The position numbers and the translations under genes were made by a program. A stretch of DNA of 43,313 bases, from the NCBI GenBank assembly GCA_001512745.1, contig LFSM01000102.1:1-43313 (forward strand), written 5' to 3'. The stretch comes from Clostridiales bacterium DTU032. Its GTDB lineage: Bacteria; Bacillota; Clostridia; Saccharofermentanales; DTU023. Positions 1 to 7,783 of this stretch are shown here, piece by piece. A model generated the notes under the pieces. The model searched no databases. It saw only the letters and a list, made by a program, of their open reading frames with translations, and was not told the DNA's origin. Positions within the stretch are counted from its first letter, which is position 1. Each line of letters starts with the position of its first letter.

Positions 1-1
1 T

Positions 2-382
2 GTGGGTCTTAATGAGCCGATCAGGATGGACGGACGTGCAGTTTTTCGTTTTGCAGTAAGCAGGATGTCCGATTGCATTCGCGATGTGCTGGAAAAGGCT
101 GACCTTGCACCTGATGAGGTGGACTATTACCTCCTGCACCAGGCAAATCAGCGGATCAACGATGCCATCATGCGTGATCTGAAGCTGACTGCGGAGAGCT
201 TTCCTTCAAATATTGCCAGCGTCGGAAATACCTCATCTGCGAGTATCGGCATCCTGATGGAAGAGCTATACAGGTCAGGACAGCTTGCAGGCAGCAAGAC
301 TATTTGTCTGGCAGGTTTTGGCGGCGGGATGTCCTGTGGTGCACTTCTGATGAAAGGACATGAGATGCATGTGGTTGGATGA
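2..382 (+). CDS. fabH: 3-oxoacyl-ACP synthase III (FabH), C-terminal part
   Basis: FabH condenses acyl-CoA with malonyl-ACP to start each fatty acid chain. The gene runs in from the left edge, so only the last 126 or so residues are visible and no start codon should be assigned. They carry two of the three thiolase-fold catalytic elements: the His of LLHQANQRI and the Asn of VGNTSSASI, followed by the glycine-rich LAGFGGGMSCGALLM end typical of the family. The catalytic Cys lies outside the window. The 3' end overlaps the start of fabK, which suggests translational coupling. Seen directly: motifs and reading frame. The assignment to FabH rather than another KAS III-like synthase is strongly supported by the fatty acid synthesis genes that follow. 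Confidence 0.93.
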   Translation: MGLNEPIRMDGRAVFRFAVSRMSDCIRDVLEKADLAPDEVDYYLLHQANQRINDAIMRDLKLTAESFPSNIASVGNTSSASIGILMEELYRSGQLAGSKTICLAGFGGGMSCGALLMKGHEMHVVG

Positions 383-1274
383 GACATTTGATCTGAAATA
401 TCCGCTTTTACAGGGCGGAATGGCCTGGGTAGCTACGGCAGAGTTCGCAGCAGCGGTAAGTGAAGCGGGTGCCCTGGGTCAGATAGCTTCCGGCTCGATG
501 ACAGCGGACATGGTACGTGCCTCGATCAGGCGCGCGCGCGAGCTGACCGACCGTCCTTTCGGTGTCAATCTTATGCTGATGAATCCGGAGGCGGACGCGA
601 TCGCCCGGGTTCTGGTGGAAGAGCGTGTCCCTCTGGTGACGACCGGTGCCGGTAGTCCGGGAAAATACATTGCCATGTGGAAAGAGGCGGGCAGTATCGT
701 TATTCCGGTAGTTTCATCTCTTTTGCTGGCCCAGCGTATGGAGCGTCAGGGCGCTGACGCGGTGATTGCAGAAGGTCAGGAGGCTGGCGGCCACATAGGC
801 GAGCAGACTTCCATGGTCCTGTGGCCTTTAGTGGCGGAAAATCTGTCGATTCCGATGATCGCCGCAGGCGGCATCGGCTCTCCCAGGCAGATAAAAGCAG
901 CGATCGCACTTGGAGCAGAGGGTTTTCAGCTGGGAACACTCTTTCTCTCGGCGGAAGAATGCCCAATACATCCGGCCTATAAGGAGGCAGTGATCAAGGC
1001 GACCGATACACAGATTTCCGTAATGGGACGTGTTGGCGGCGTGCCTTGTCGTGTTTTGAAAAACAAATTCTGCCGCGACTATATGTCTTTGGAACGTGAA
1101 GGAGCGGAAAAAGAAGTATTGGAAGAGATGCTGGGCGGTTCGCTGCGTCAGGCTGTCCAGGAAGGTAACAGCGAAAAGGGTGCTTTCATGATGGGGCTGG
1201 TGGCAGCCGGCATCAAGGAAATAAAACCGCTAGATCTGCTGCTCGCGGATCTCTTCGAAGGTGTGGATGCATAA
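369..1274 (+). CDS. fabK: Enoyl-ACP reductase II, FMN-dependent (FabK)
   Basis: FabK carries out the last reduction of the elongation cycle (trans-2-enoyl-ACP to acyl-ACP) with FMN and NAD(P)H. It replaces FabI in many Firmicutes. The 301-residue protein has the nitronate monooxygenase/FabK TIM-barrel hallmarks: LLQGGMAWVA near the N-terminus, FGVNLML, VTTGAG, EGQEAGGHIG (with the family His) and IPMIAAGGIG for phosphate binding. ATG 369 was chosen because the AAAGGA at 353-358 is well spaced for it; ATG 360 lies only 2 nt from that SD. Either start overlaps fabH. The stop codon sits inside a 17-bp tandem repeat belonging to the palindromic element downstream. In Streptococcus acpP separates fabH and fabK; here it does not. 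Confidence is high from whole-length similarity to FabK as I know it. Confidence 0.93.
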   Translation: MWLDETFDLKYPLLQGGMAWVATAEFAAAVSEAGALGQIASGSMTADMVRASIRRARELTDRPFGVNLMLMNPEADAIARVLVEERVPLVTTGAGSPGKYIAMWKEAGSIVIPVVSSLLLAQRMERQGADAVIAEGQEAGGHIGEQTSMVLWPLVAENLSIPMIAAGGIGSPRQIKAAIALGAEGFQLGTLFLSAEECPIHPAYKEAVIKATDTQISVMGRVGGVPCRVLKNKFCRDYMSLEREGAEKEVLEEMLGGSLRQAVQEGNSEKGAFMMGLVAAGIKEIKPLDLLLADLFEGVDA

Positions 1275-1318
1275 TTCGGTGCCATGCATAATTCGGTGCC
1301 AGGCACCTTTCTATGCAC
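1269..1318. repeat. Palindromic element with tandem 17-bp repeat between fabK and fabD
   Basis: The 16-mer GCATAATTCGGTGCCA occurs at 1269-1284 and again at 1286-1301, giving a 17-bp tandem duplication. The second copy runs into a palindrome: core GGTGCCAGGCACC at 1295-1307, with outer arms TGCATA (1285-1290) and TATGCA (1312-1317). The same core recurs in the next intergenic gap (2313-2351). The fabK stop codon TAA (1272-1274) lies in the first repeat copy. It could be a REP-like mobile palindrome or a regulatory site; the sequence alone does not decide. Confidence 0.75.
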
Positions 1319-1332
1319 GAAAGGATGGATGA

Positions 1333-2307
1333 ATGAACAAGCAGAATGAATGGGTTTTTCTTTATGGTGGGCAGGGCTCACAGTTGGCGGGTATGGGACT
1401 TGATTTTGCCCGCGCTTTCCCTGAAGAAAGCTATTACTCTAATTGCTATTGTAGCGAGGAGGAGTTGGACTACCTGCTCGATCCTGCCTTTGATCGTTTA
1501 AACGAAACCCGCTATGTTCAACTGGCGTTGACGGTTTTCTCGCTGACAATAACGAAAGTTTTGCAAAAAACGGGTATAGAGGCTGATGCTGCCCTGGGTC
1601 TGAGTGCCGGCGAATTCCCGGCCCTGGCTTTGGCAGGCGTTTATTCAGAAGAAGCAGTTCTCAATATTATTCGTCAGCGCGCTAACTTAATGGCAAGACG
1701 CATGAAGCAAAGACGACAGGACGGTTTTGATGACGGCATGCTGGCTGTGTTGGGTCTGGAGGAAGCAGAGCTTCAGGAACAGCTGCAGAATTATCCGGAC
1801 CTGTCCCTGGCCAATAAAAACTCTGAAACTCAAATGGCTGTTTCCGGCAGCATCAGTGAATTGGAACTTTTGATGCAGGATGTACTGGAAGCCGGTGCCA
1901 AACGGGCAGTCTTTTTAGAAGTTGAAGGAGCCTACCATAGCAAGGTTTTTACAGCTGATGTGCCTGAATTGCGTGCTGCTCTGCTGCAAGAGGAAGCGGA
2001 GGAAGCACAGATTGATCTGGCTCTTAATATTTTGGGCAAGGCTGCCCGGCCTCTCCGCCGGGACGGAGAACGAAGAGAAGTCTACGCGGATTTGATGTCG
2101 CGGCAGATGTCCAATCCGACTCGTCTGGATGACTGCTTCACTTATCTTTTAGACCGCGGCTATAGGAACTTTATCGAGATAGCACCTAAAGCTGTGCTGA
2201 CGCCGCTTCTGCGCCGGCGCGACCGCAGTTTGAATTTAAATCACATAGGCGATATGGAATCATTCGAAAAATTCCTGTCCCACTCTTTAGCAAAGACGCG
2301 TCGTTAG
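1333..2307 (+). CDS. fabD: Malonyl-CoA:ACP transacylase (FabD)
   Basis: FabD moves the malonyl group from CoA to ACP, supplying the extender unit for FabF and FabH. The 324-residue protein has the oxyanion-hole GGQGSQ at residues 12-17, the nucleophile Ser91 in GLSAGEF, and the active-site His202 in GAYHSKVF. The nucleophile elbow reads GLSAGE instead of the common GHSLGE; other acyltransferases also vary here, so I see no reason to doubt activity. Its length is close to the usual 300-320. The ATG follows an AAGGATGG SD at about 1320. The gene is flanked on both sides by palindromic elements, so its expression could be separated from that of its neighbours if those act as RNA hairpins. Confidence 0.92.
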   Translation: MNKQNEWVFLYGGQGSQLAGMGLDFARAFPEESYYSNCYCSEEELDYLLDPAFDRLNETRYVQLALTVFSLTITKVLQKTGIEADAALGLSAGEFPALALAGVYSEEAVLNIIRQRANLMARRMKQRRQDGFDDGMLAVLGLEEAELQEQLQNYPDLSLANKNSETQMAVSGSISELELLMQDVLEAGAKRAVFLEVEGAYHSKVFTADVPELRAALLQEEAEEAQIDLALNILGKAARPLRRDGERREVYADLMSRQMSNPTRLDDCFTYLLDRGYRNFIEIAPKAVLTPLLRRRDRSLNLNHIGDMESFEKFLSHSLAKTRR

Positions 2308-2312
2308 TTTTC

Positions 2313-2351
2313 CAGTGCATCATTTGGTGCCAGGCACGAAATGATGCACTG
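2313..2351. repeat. 39-nt near-perfect palindrome between fabD and fabG
   Basis: Arms CAGTGCATCATTT (2313-2325) and AAATGATGCACTG (2339-2351) are perfectly complementary over 13 bp. They enclose GGTGCCAGGCACG, whose GTGCC/GGCAC halves also pair, so nearly the whole 39 nt folds into one hairpin. The core matches the element at 1295-1307 while the arms differ. No T-tract follows, so it is not a classic intrinsic terminator. Confidence 0.8.
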
Positions 2352-2406
2352 AATGCAGCACGGAAGGCAGCAGCAAAAATTGCAGTTTGCAAAACAGGAG
2401 GATTTG

Positions 2407-3147
2407 ATGTCACAAAAACAAGTAGTTCTGGTGACAGGAGGCGGACGCGGTATCGGAAGAGCCATTGTTCGCGCTTTGGCCTCGCCGGAACGTTTTCTCT
2501 ATATACATTACTCAACATCTGAAGATAGTGCAAAAGCCCTGTCGGAGGAACTGGCGCAGGAGGGCAAACCGTCACGCACAATTCAGGCGGATCTCTCTGA
2601 CTCAGAGGCTGCCAAAGCTTTGATCAGCGAGATTGTCGAAGAGTCCGGCCGACTCGATATTTTGGTGAATAATGCCGGTCTGACCCGCGATCAGTTGACG
2701 GTGCGGATGAGTGATGAGGACTACGACGCGGTCATTCAGGTCAACCAGAAGGCTCAGTTTATCCTGATGCGGGAAGCGGCGAAAATTATGATGCGCAAGC
2801 GCTGGGGACGCATCATAAGTATTAGTAGTATTGTCGGACTTAAAGGCAATGCCGGCCAGATCAACTATGCCGCCAGCAAGGCAGCTGTTATCGCCATGGG
2901 TAAATCGCTGGCCCAGGAGCTGGCCACGCGCAATGTGACCGTTAACGCTGTCGCACCCGGTTTTATTGAGACGGACATGACAGCTGTGCTTGCGGAAGAC
3001 GTGCGTGAGCATTATCTGGCGACCATACCCATGCGCCGATTGGGCAAGGCGGAAGACGTAGCTGCGGCAGTGGCCTTTTTGGCCGGTGAAGAAGCTAACT
3101 ATATTACCGGTCAGACAATTTCAGTCGATGGAGGCATGAATCTCTAA
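2407..3147 (+). CDS. fabG: 3-oxoacyl-ACP reductase (FabG)
   Basis: FabG reduces 3-oxoacyl-ACP to 3-hydroxyacyl-ACP with NADPH. The 246-residue short-chain dehydrogenase has the cofactor motif TGGGRGIGRAI (residues 10-20), the structural NNAG (88-91), the catalytic Ser141, Tyr154 and Lys158 (SSIVG and YAASK), and the C-terminal ITGQTISVDGGMNL typical of FabG. The open frame could begin at 2353, but that start would be close to the palindrome and has no SD. ATG 2407 is preceded by CAGGAGG (2395-2401) and gives the standard N-terminus. It lies 31 bp upstream of fabF. Confidence 0.95.
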   Translation: MSQKQVVLVTGGGRGIGRAIVRALASPERFLYIHYSTSEDSAKALSEELAQEGKPSRTIQADLSDSEAAKALISEIVEESGRLDILVNNAGLTRDQLTVRMSDEDYDAVIQVNQKAQFILMREAAKIMMRKRWGRIISISSIVGLKGNAGQINYAASKAAVIAMGKSLAQELATRNVTVNAVAPGFIETDMTAVLAEDVREHYLATIPMRRLGKAEDVAAAVAFLAGEEANYITGQTISVDGGMNL

Positions 3148-3178
3148 AGCAGGGAAGACGGAGGTTTTATTTACTAAT

Positions 3179-4426
3179 ATGAGCAACAAAAGACGTGTTG
3201 TTATCACAGGAATCGGCATGCTGACTCCTCTGGGACTTGATACTGAAAGCAGTTGGCAGGCAATCAGGCGGGGAGAGATCGGAATTGCCGAACTGACCCG
3301 TGTACAAAGAGAAGAGCTGGATATTGCCCTAGCTGCTGAACTGAAAAATTTCAAAGTAACAGAGTATATCGAAGGCAGATCTGCCCGGCGCATGGATGAA
3401 GTAACACAATACGGTCTGATCGCCGCGCGCGAGGCTTTTCTGCAAAGCGGGCTGCAGGCGGGAGAGTTCGACTCCAACCGCGCCGGCGTGATTTTTTCGA
3501 CCGGTATCGGCGGTATTAATACCTTTGAGCGTGAGAAACAGGCAGGTATTGAAAAGGGCTACAATCGAGTTTCTCCTTTCTTTATTCCCTTAACAATAGC
3601 AAACATGACTGCCGGCACAGTGGCCCAGAATCTGGGCCTGCACGGTCTGTCCACTGCTGTTATTACCGCCTGCGCCGCATCCACCAACGGTCTGGGTGAA
3701 GCTTTACACAAGATCCGCGACGGCTATCTGGACATAATCGTAGCCGGAGGAGCTGAAGCGGCTATAACTCCGATGGGTGTGGGTGGTTTTTCCGCTATGC
3801 GGGCGCTCTCTAAATCGACCGACCCCAAGCGGGCCTCAATTCCTTTCGACGCTGAACGTGATGGCTTTGTCATTGGCGAAGGAGCAGGGGCACTTATTCT
3901 CGAAGACTATGAACATGCAAAAAAACGAGGTGCAAAGATCCTGGGTGAAGTCGTCGGCTATGGCTCGACATCAGATGCCTACCATATGACTGCTCCCGAT
4001 CCCGAAGGCATACAGGCAGCACGCTGCCTGCAGCTGGCAGTGGAGGACGCGGGTATTAAGCCTGAAGACATCGGCTATATTAATGCGCACGGAACTTCTA
4101 CCGAACTCAATGACGCTAGCGAAACACACGCAATCCGCAGAGTATTTGGCAACCACGCCAATAAACTGAAGGTCTCTTCGACCAAGTCCATGACCGGTCA
4201 CTTACTAGGGGCCAGCGGAGTCGTAGAAGCAGCCTTCTGCGTGCTGGGCCTGAAAGAACAGTGGGTACCGCCAACCATGGGCCTGGAAAAACCCGATCCG
4301 GACTGTGACCTGGATTATGTTGCAAATGCCGGCGAAGACTTCAGCTACGCTTATGCCCTGAAGAACTCATTGGGTTTTGGCGGACATAATGCCAGCATAG
4401 TTTTGAAACGTTACATAGCTGAATAG
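3179..4426 (+). CDS. fabF: 3-oxoacyl-ACP synthase II (FabF)
   Basis: FabF is the elongating condensing enzyme; it joins acyl-ACP and malonyl-ACP with loss of CO2. The 415-residue sequence carries the Cys-His-His triad: Cys165 in TACAAST, His304 in NAHGTSTELND and His341 in KSMTGHLLGASG (with Lys336). The C-terminal NSLGFGGHNASIVLKR is the usual FabF ending. Length is standard. The ATG is served by GGAGG at 3160-3164, a somewhat long 14-nt spacing, but no other in-frame start fits better. It is followed after 31 bp by fabZ. Confidence 0.96.
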   Translation: MSNKRRVVITGIGMLTPLGLDTESSWQAIRRGEIGIAELTRVQREELDIALAAELKNFKVTEYIEGRSARRMDEVTQYGLIAAREAFLQSGLQAGEFDSNRAGVIFSTGIGGINTFEREKQAGIEKGYNRVSPFFIPLTIANMTAGTVAQNLGLHGLSTAVITACAASTNGLGEALHKIRDGYLDIIVAGGAEAAITPMGVGGFSAMRALSKSTDPKRASIPFDAERDGFVIGEGAGALILEDYEHAKKRGAKILGEVVGYGSTSDAYHMTAPDPEGIQAARCLQLAVEDAGIKPEDIGYINAHGTSTELNDASETHAIRRVFGNHANKLKVSSTKSMTGHLLGASGVVEAAFCVLGLKEQWVPPTMGLEKPDPDCDLDYVANAGEDFSYAYALKNSLGFGGHNASIVLKRYIAE

Positions 4427-4457
4427 GGCTCAACTTTTTTAAAGTCAGGAGATTTAC

Positions 4458-4895
4458 ATGCAACTGGAATATACGGACATTCAAAAAATACTACCGCATC
4501 GCTACCCTTTCCTGCTGGTCGACCGTATCACAGCAATGGAACCTGGCCTAAGTGCTGAGGGAATCAAGCAGTTAAGCGGCAATGAGATTTTCTTCCAGGG
4601 ACATTTCCCGGAAGAACCGGTCTTTCCCGGGGTTTTGCAGATTGAAGCTCTGGCCCAGGTCGGCGGTGTGGCCCTGCTCTCATTAGAGGAAAACCGGGAC
4701 AAACTCCCGCTTTTCGCCGGTGTGGACAAGGTCCGCTTCCGCGGCGTAGTCCGGCCGGGCGATACCCTCCACCTGTCAACGAAGATCACCAAGAAACGTG
4801 GCGATTTTGGCTTTGGCACAGGTGTGGCAAAAGTCAACGATGAAATTGTGTGCGAAGCCGAGCTGATGTTTGCTTTAATAGATAGTGAAGAGTAA
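4458..4895 (+). CDS. fabZ: 3-hydroxyacyl-ACP dehydratase (FabZ)
   Basis: FabZ dehydrates 3-hydroxyacyl-ACP to trans-2-enoyl-ACP, the substrate of FabK. The 145-residue hot-dog-fold protein has [10 protein letters not shown] (13-22), catalytic His49 in [14 protein letters not shown] and catalytic Glu63 in QIEALAQ. Size is typical (140-150). SD AGGAG at 4447-4451. This is the last recognisable fatty acid gene of the cluster. The accB, accC, accD and accA genes that often follow in Firmicutes are not here, so malonyl-CoA synthesis must be encoded elsewhere. Confidence 0.95.
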   Translation: MQLEYTDIQKILPHRYPFLLVDRITAMEPGLSAEGIKQLSGNEIFFQGHFPEEPVFPGVLQIEALAQVGGVALLSLEENRDKLPLFAGVDKVRFRGVVRPGDTLHLSTKITKKRGDFGFGTGVAKVNDEIVCEAELMFALIDSEE

Positions 4896-4944
4896 TATTT
4901 ATATAAATCTTTTGAAGTATTATTGAACATAGGAGGTGAAAAGT

Positions 4945-5436
4945 ATGCTGGAAGACAATCTACATGACATATATTTAAAACTTAAGCTCTACTATTATCG
5001 CCGGATCTTCCGCAAAATCTCTGACAGTGAGGCTGATTCCCTGACGGCGCTGGAGGCGTTCTGTGCCGAAGCCATCTATGCCCTGGGCCAGCCGACTCTA
5101 ACGGAATTTGCGAATTTTATCAATGTGTCTCAACCCAATGCTGCATACAAAGTAGCCAATCTTGAGAGGAAAGCCTATGTGAAAAAAACCAAGTCCAGCG
5201 AAGACGGGCGTCTTGTCCACTTAAGCGTCACGGACAAGTTTCTGCAGATTTACGGCAGCAGTGAACGTTATGTATCCATCCTGGCCAATCGCATGAAGAG
5301 AAAATATACAGAAGAGGATCTTGAGAAATTTTCTGCGATTATGCAGGATATCTCTGATAACATGATGACTGAAGTAAATAAATATCTGCGAAATAAGGCC
5401 GAATTACCGGAGGGAACTATCCCAGTGAAAGACTAA
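4945..5436 (+). CDS. MarR-family transcriptional regulator
   Basis: A 163-residue winged-helix protein. Residues about 50-105 form the MarR DNA-binding domain: PTLTEFANFINVSQPNAAYK as helix-turn-helix, then YVKKTKSSEDGRLVHLSVTD as the wing, with the conserved D-x-R of the wing. Flanking helices would form the dimer interface. ATG 4945 is preceded by AGGAGGTG at 4931-4938; an in-frame GTG at 4936 lies inside that SD and is unlikely. It lies 49 bp after fabZ. In Streptococcus the MarR protein FabT controls a similar cluster, usually from the 5' end. By position this could be a fatty-acid-responsive regulator, but target and ligand are inferred only from context. Confidence 0.85.
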   Translation: MLEDNLHDIYLKLKLYYYRRIFRKISDSEADSLTALEAFCAEAIYALGQPTLTEFANFINVSQPNAAYKVANLERKAYVKKTKSSEDGRLVHLSVTDKFLQIYGSSERYVSILANRMKRKYTEEDLEKFSAIMQDISDNMMTEVNKYLRNKAELPEGTIPVKD

Positions 5437-5483
5437 GCTGGATCTCCGTTGCCTGAATCTTTGACAGACCAAGAGGAGAGCAA

Positions 5484-6311
5484 ATGCTGAACTTCACGAT
5501 TGAATCAGATTCTAATAATTCTAAAAGAAATAAGGACAAGAAATTCAGTTCCGCACGAATTAAGAATGCTGCCGGCTGGATCCTGTGGATAACTCTCATC
5601 CTATCCATTGGCTATTCAATTTATCGCATCATAATAACTCCTGCTGATGCCGTTCCACCCGCGACCCCTCGCACTTTGCCTGACTATTTCCTGATGTTGG
5701 TATCATGCATTGGGGGTCTGATCGTTATGGCTCTGCCCGCCCTTATAGAAAAAAAATTCAAGATTATCATCCCGGATGGCCTGACCATTGCCTATTTCAT
5801 TTTTCTCTTTGCCGGGGTTTTTCTGGGTGAGGTACGGAATTATTTTCACGTTTTTAAATATTGGGATGTCCTGCTGCATTCCTTCAGCGGTGCCATGCTT
5901 GCAGTTTTAGGTGTCAAGCTGATCAGTGTTCTCAATTCCTGGGAACGCCTGGACCTGCATCTGTCTCCCTTCTTTGTTGTTCTTTTCGGCTTTTGCTTTG
6001 CTGTTACTGTCGGTGTCATCTGGGAAATTTATGAATATTCAGCCGACACTCTGCTAGGCATGAACATGCAAAAATATATGACAGAGTCAGGCCAACTCCT
6101 GATCGGCCAGGAAGCATTGCGAGACACCATGGAAGATTTTATCGTAAATGTTATCAGCGCCCTTGCTGTATCTGTCGGGGCCTTTTTCTCTGTAAGAAAG
6201 AAGCAAAGAATATTCCATAATGAAGTAGCTGCTTCGCCTGAGCTTCTGACAGAAGAAGTTATTACTGCTGTACAGAAAAGATATAACTCTCAGGAAGAGG
6301 CAAGTGACTAG
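5484..6311 (+). CDS. Polytopic membrane protein, DUF2238/YjdF-like
   Basis: A 275-residue integral membrane protein with about six hydrophobic segments (roughly residues 30-50, 62-85, 97-115, 122-150, 158-182 and 222-240). The pattern KYWDVLLHSFSGAMLAVLG followed by GVIWEIYEYSADTLLG and a late DTMEDFIVN resembles the DUF2238/YjdF family, whose function is not established. The conserved Asp, His, Glu and Asp residues in or near membrane segments suggest metal or substrate handling, but that is speculation. Good SD (AGGAG 5474-5478). It is 47 bp after the MarR gene and 35 bp before the aldehyde dehydrogenase, so probably co-transcribed with both. Confidence 0.7.
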   Translation: MLNFTIESDSNNSKRNKDKKFSSARIKNAAGWILWITLILSIGYSIYRIIITPADAVPPATPRTLPDYFLMLVSCIGGLIVMALPALIEKKFKIIIPDGLTIAYFIFLFAGVFLGEVRNYFHVFKYWDVLLHSFSGAMLAVLGVKLISVLNSWERLDLHLSPFFVVLFGFCFAVTVGVIWEIYEYSADTLLGMNMQKYMTESGQLLIGQEALRDTMEDFIVNVISALAVSVGAFFSVRKKQRIFHNEVAASPELLTEEVITAVQKRYNSQEEASD

Positions 6312-6346
6312 AGCTGTTTTCTTGTGCTTTCTAAAGGAGAATGATT

Positions 6347-7738
6347 ATGGAAAAACAACAAGACAAAGACCACATGATCCGCGAAAAATTCGAGATTTGC
6401 CGCCGGTTTTTTGACAGCGACAAGACCCGTTCCTATGAAGCGAGACGTCAGCAGCTGCTTCTGCTGCAAGCAAGAATCAAAGAGCTGACACCCGAAATAG
6501 AAGAGGCCCTGAAGGAAGACCTGAACAAGAGCCCTTTTGAAGGCTACATGACGGAGATTGGCTTGGTGGCGGATGAAATCAGCTACGCGCTGAAGCAGCT
6601 TAAAGGCTGGATGAAGCCCCGGCGCTCGAAAATTGCTCTAACACAAATGCCAGGCCGGGTGAAAAGATACCCCGAACCCTACGGTGTGGTTTTGATCATG
6701 TCGCCCTGGAATTATCCCCTCCAGCTTTCTCTCAATCCGCTGGTCGGTGCAATTGCAGCCGGCAATACAGCGGTCCTGAAACCGTCCGCATACAGTCCCG
6801 CCACAACAGAAATCCTGGCTAAAACCCTCTCTGTCCTGGAGCCGGGCTGGGTCGAGCTGGTCACGGGCGGCCGTGAAGAAAACCGGAATCTTTTGCAGCT
6901 TAACTTTGATTATATATTTTTTACCGGGTCGCCTGCGGTAGGTCATGAGGTAATGAGGCAGGCCTCAGAAAATCTGACCCCTGTCACCCTCGAACTGGGC
7001 GGCAAGTCACCGGCCCTTGTCTGCGCAGATGCTGACCTGAGATTGGCAGCCCGCAGAACAGCTTTTGGCAAACTGGTTAATGCCGGGCAAACCTGCATCG
7101 CTCCCGATTACGTTATTTGCGAAGAAACAGTTAAGCAAGAGTTTTTGCAACTGCTGCAAGAAGAGTTCTCCCAAGTGAGCCGGGACGGGAAATATTTCAG
7201 TGAAAATTTTCCTAAGATCATTAATGAAAAACATTTTGACCGCCTGCAAGGCTATTTGCAGGAAACTCCAGCTATTTTTGGTGGCAAGATTGACCCTGAA
7301 AGCAGGCAAATTTCGCCGGCCATTATTGATTCACCACCTCTGGACAGCCAAGTAATGCAGGATGAGATCTTTGGACCGATCCTCCCTGTAATCTCCCTTC
7401 CTGATCTTGACAGTGCTGTTCGCCATATCCGCCAGCGACCTAAACCACTGGCACTTTACATTTTCTCGGAGAAAAAGGAGACACAGGACCAACTGCTTGC
7501 TGCAATTTCTTTCGGCGGCGGCTGTATTAATGACACGCTTGTTCATATGTCTTCGCCTTACGTTCCTTTTGGCGGTGTCGGCAACAGCGGTATGGGACAA
7601 TACCACGGAAAATTCAGCTTTGACAGCTTCAGCCATTACAAGACAGTGCTCAAAAAGTCTCGTTATGCTGATTTATCTCTGCGCTATCATCCTTATCGCG
7701 CAAGCGATAATGAAATAATTCGTAAAATGCTTAAGTAA
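6347..7738 (+). CDS. NAD(P)-dependent aldehyde dehydrogenase (class 3-like)
   Basis: Oxidises an aldehyde to the carboxylic acid. The 463-residue length matches class 3/fatty-aldehyde dehydrogenases, which are shorter than the usual 480-500. Key residues are Asn122 (SPWNYP), Glu216 (LELGGKSP) and the nucleophile Cys250 (NAGQTCIAPDYV), the last phrase being characteristic of this subgroup. The GSPAVGH loop binds the cofactor. ATG 6347 is used because AGGAG at 6335-6339 is 7 nt upstream; ATG 6341 would be only 1-2 nt from the SD. Neighbouring lipid genes would fit a fatty aldehyde substrate and the following purine genes would not; the substrate remains open. Confidence 0.9.
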   Translation: MEKQQDKDHMIREKFEICRRFFDSDKTRSYEARRQQLLLLQARIKELTPEIEEALKEDLNKSPFEGYMTEIGLVADEISYALKQLKGWMKPRRSKIALTQMPGRVKRYPEPYGVVLIMSPWNYPLQLSLNPLVGAIAAGNTAVLKPSAYSPATTEILAKTLSVLEPGWVELVTGGREENRNLLQLNFDYIFFTGSPAVGHEVMRQASENLTPVTLELGGKSPALVCADADLRLAARRTAFGKLVNAGQTCIAPDYVICEETVKQEFLQLLQEEFSQVSRDGKYFSENFPKIINEKHFDRLQGYLQETPAIFGGKIDPESRQISPAIIDSPPLDSQVMQDEIFGPILPVISLPDLDSAVRHIRQRPKPLALYIFSEKKETQDQLLAAISFGGGCINDTLVHMSSPYVPFGGVGNSGMGQYHGKFSFDSFSHYKTVLKKSRYADLSLRYHPYRASDNEIIRKMLK

Positions 7739-7783
7739 GACAAGATATGGCTTTGAATTTCCAGGGAGGTTTTGAATAAAAAA

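Noticed and set aside
2186-2581. Minus-strand ORF across the fabD-fabG junction
   Set aside because: It is a shadow of two well-supported plus-strand genes and crosses the palindrome; no SD or recognisable domain.
4896-4944. FabT or FapR operator upstream of the MarR gene
   Set aside because: The A+T-rich gap has no clear inverted repeat matching the known sites.
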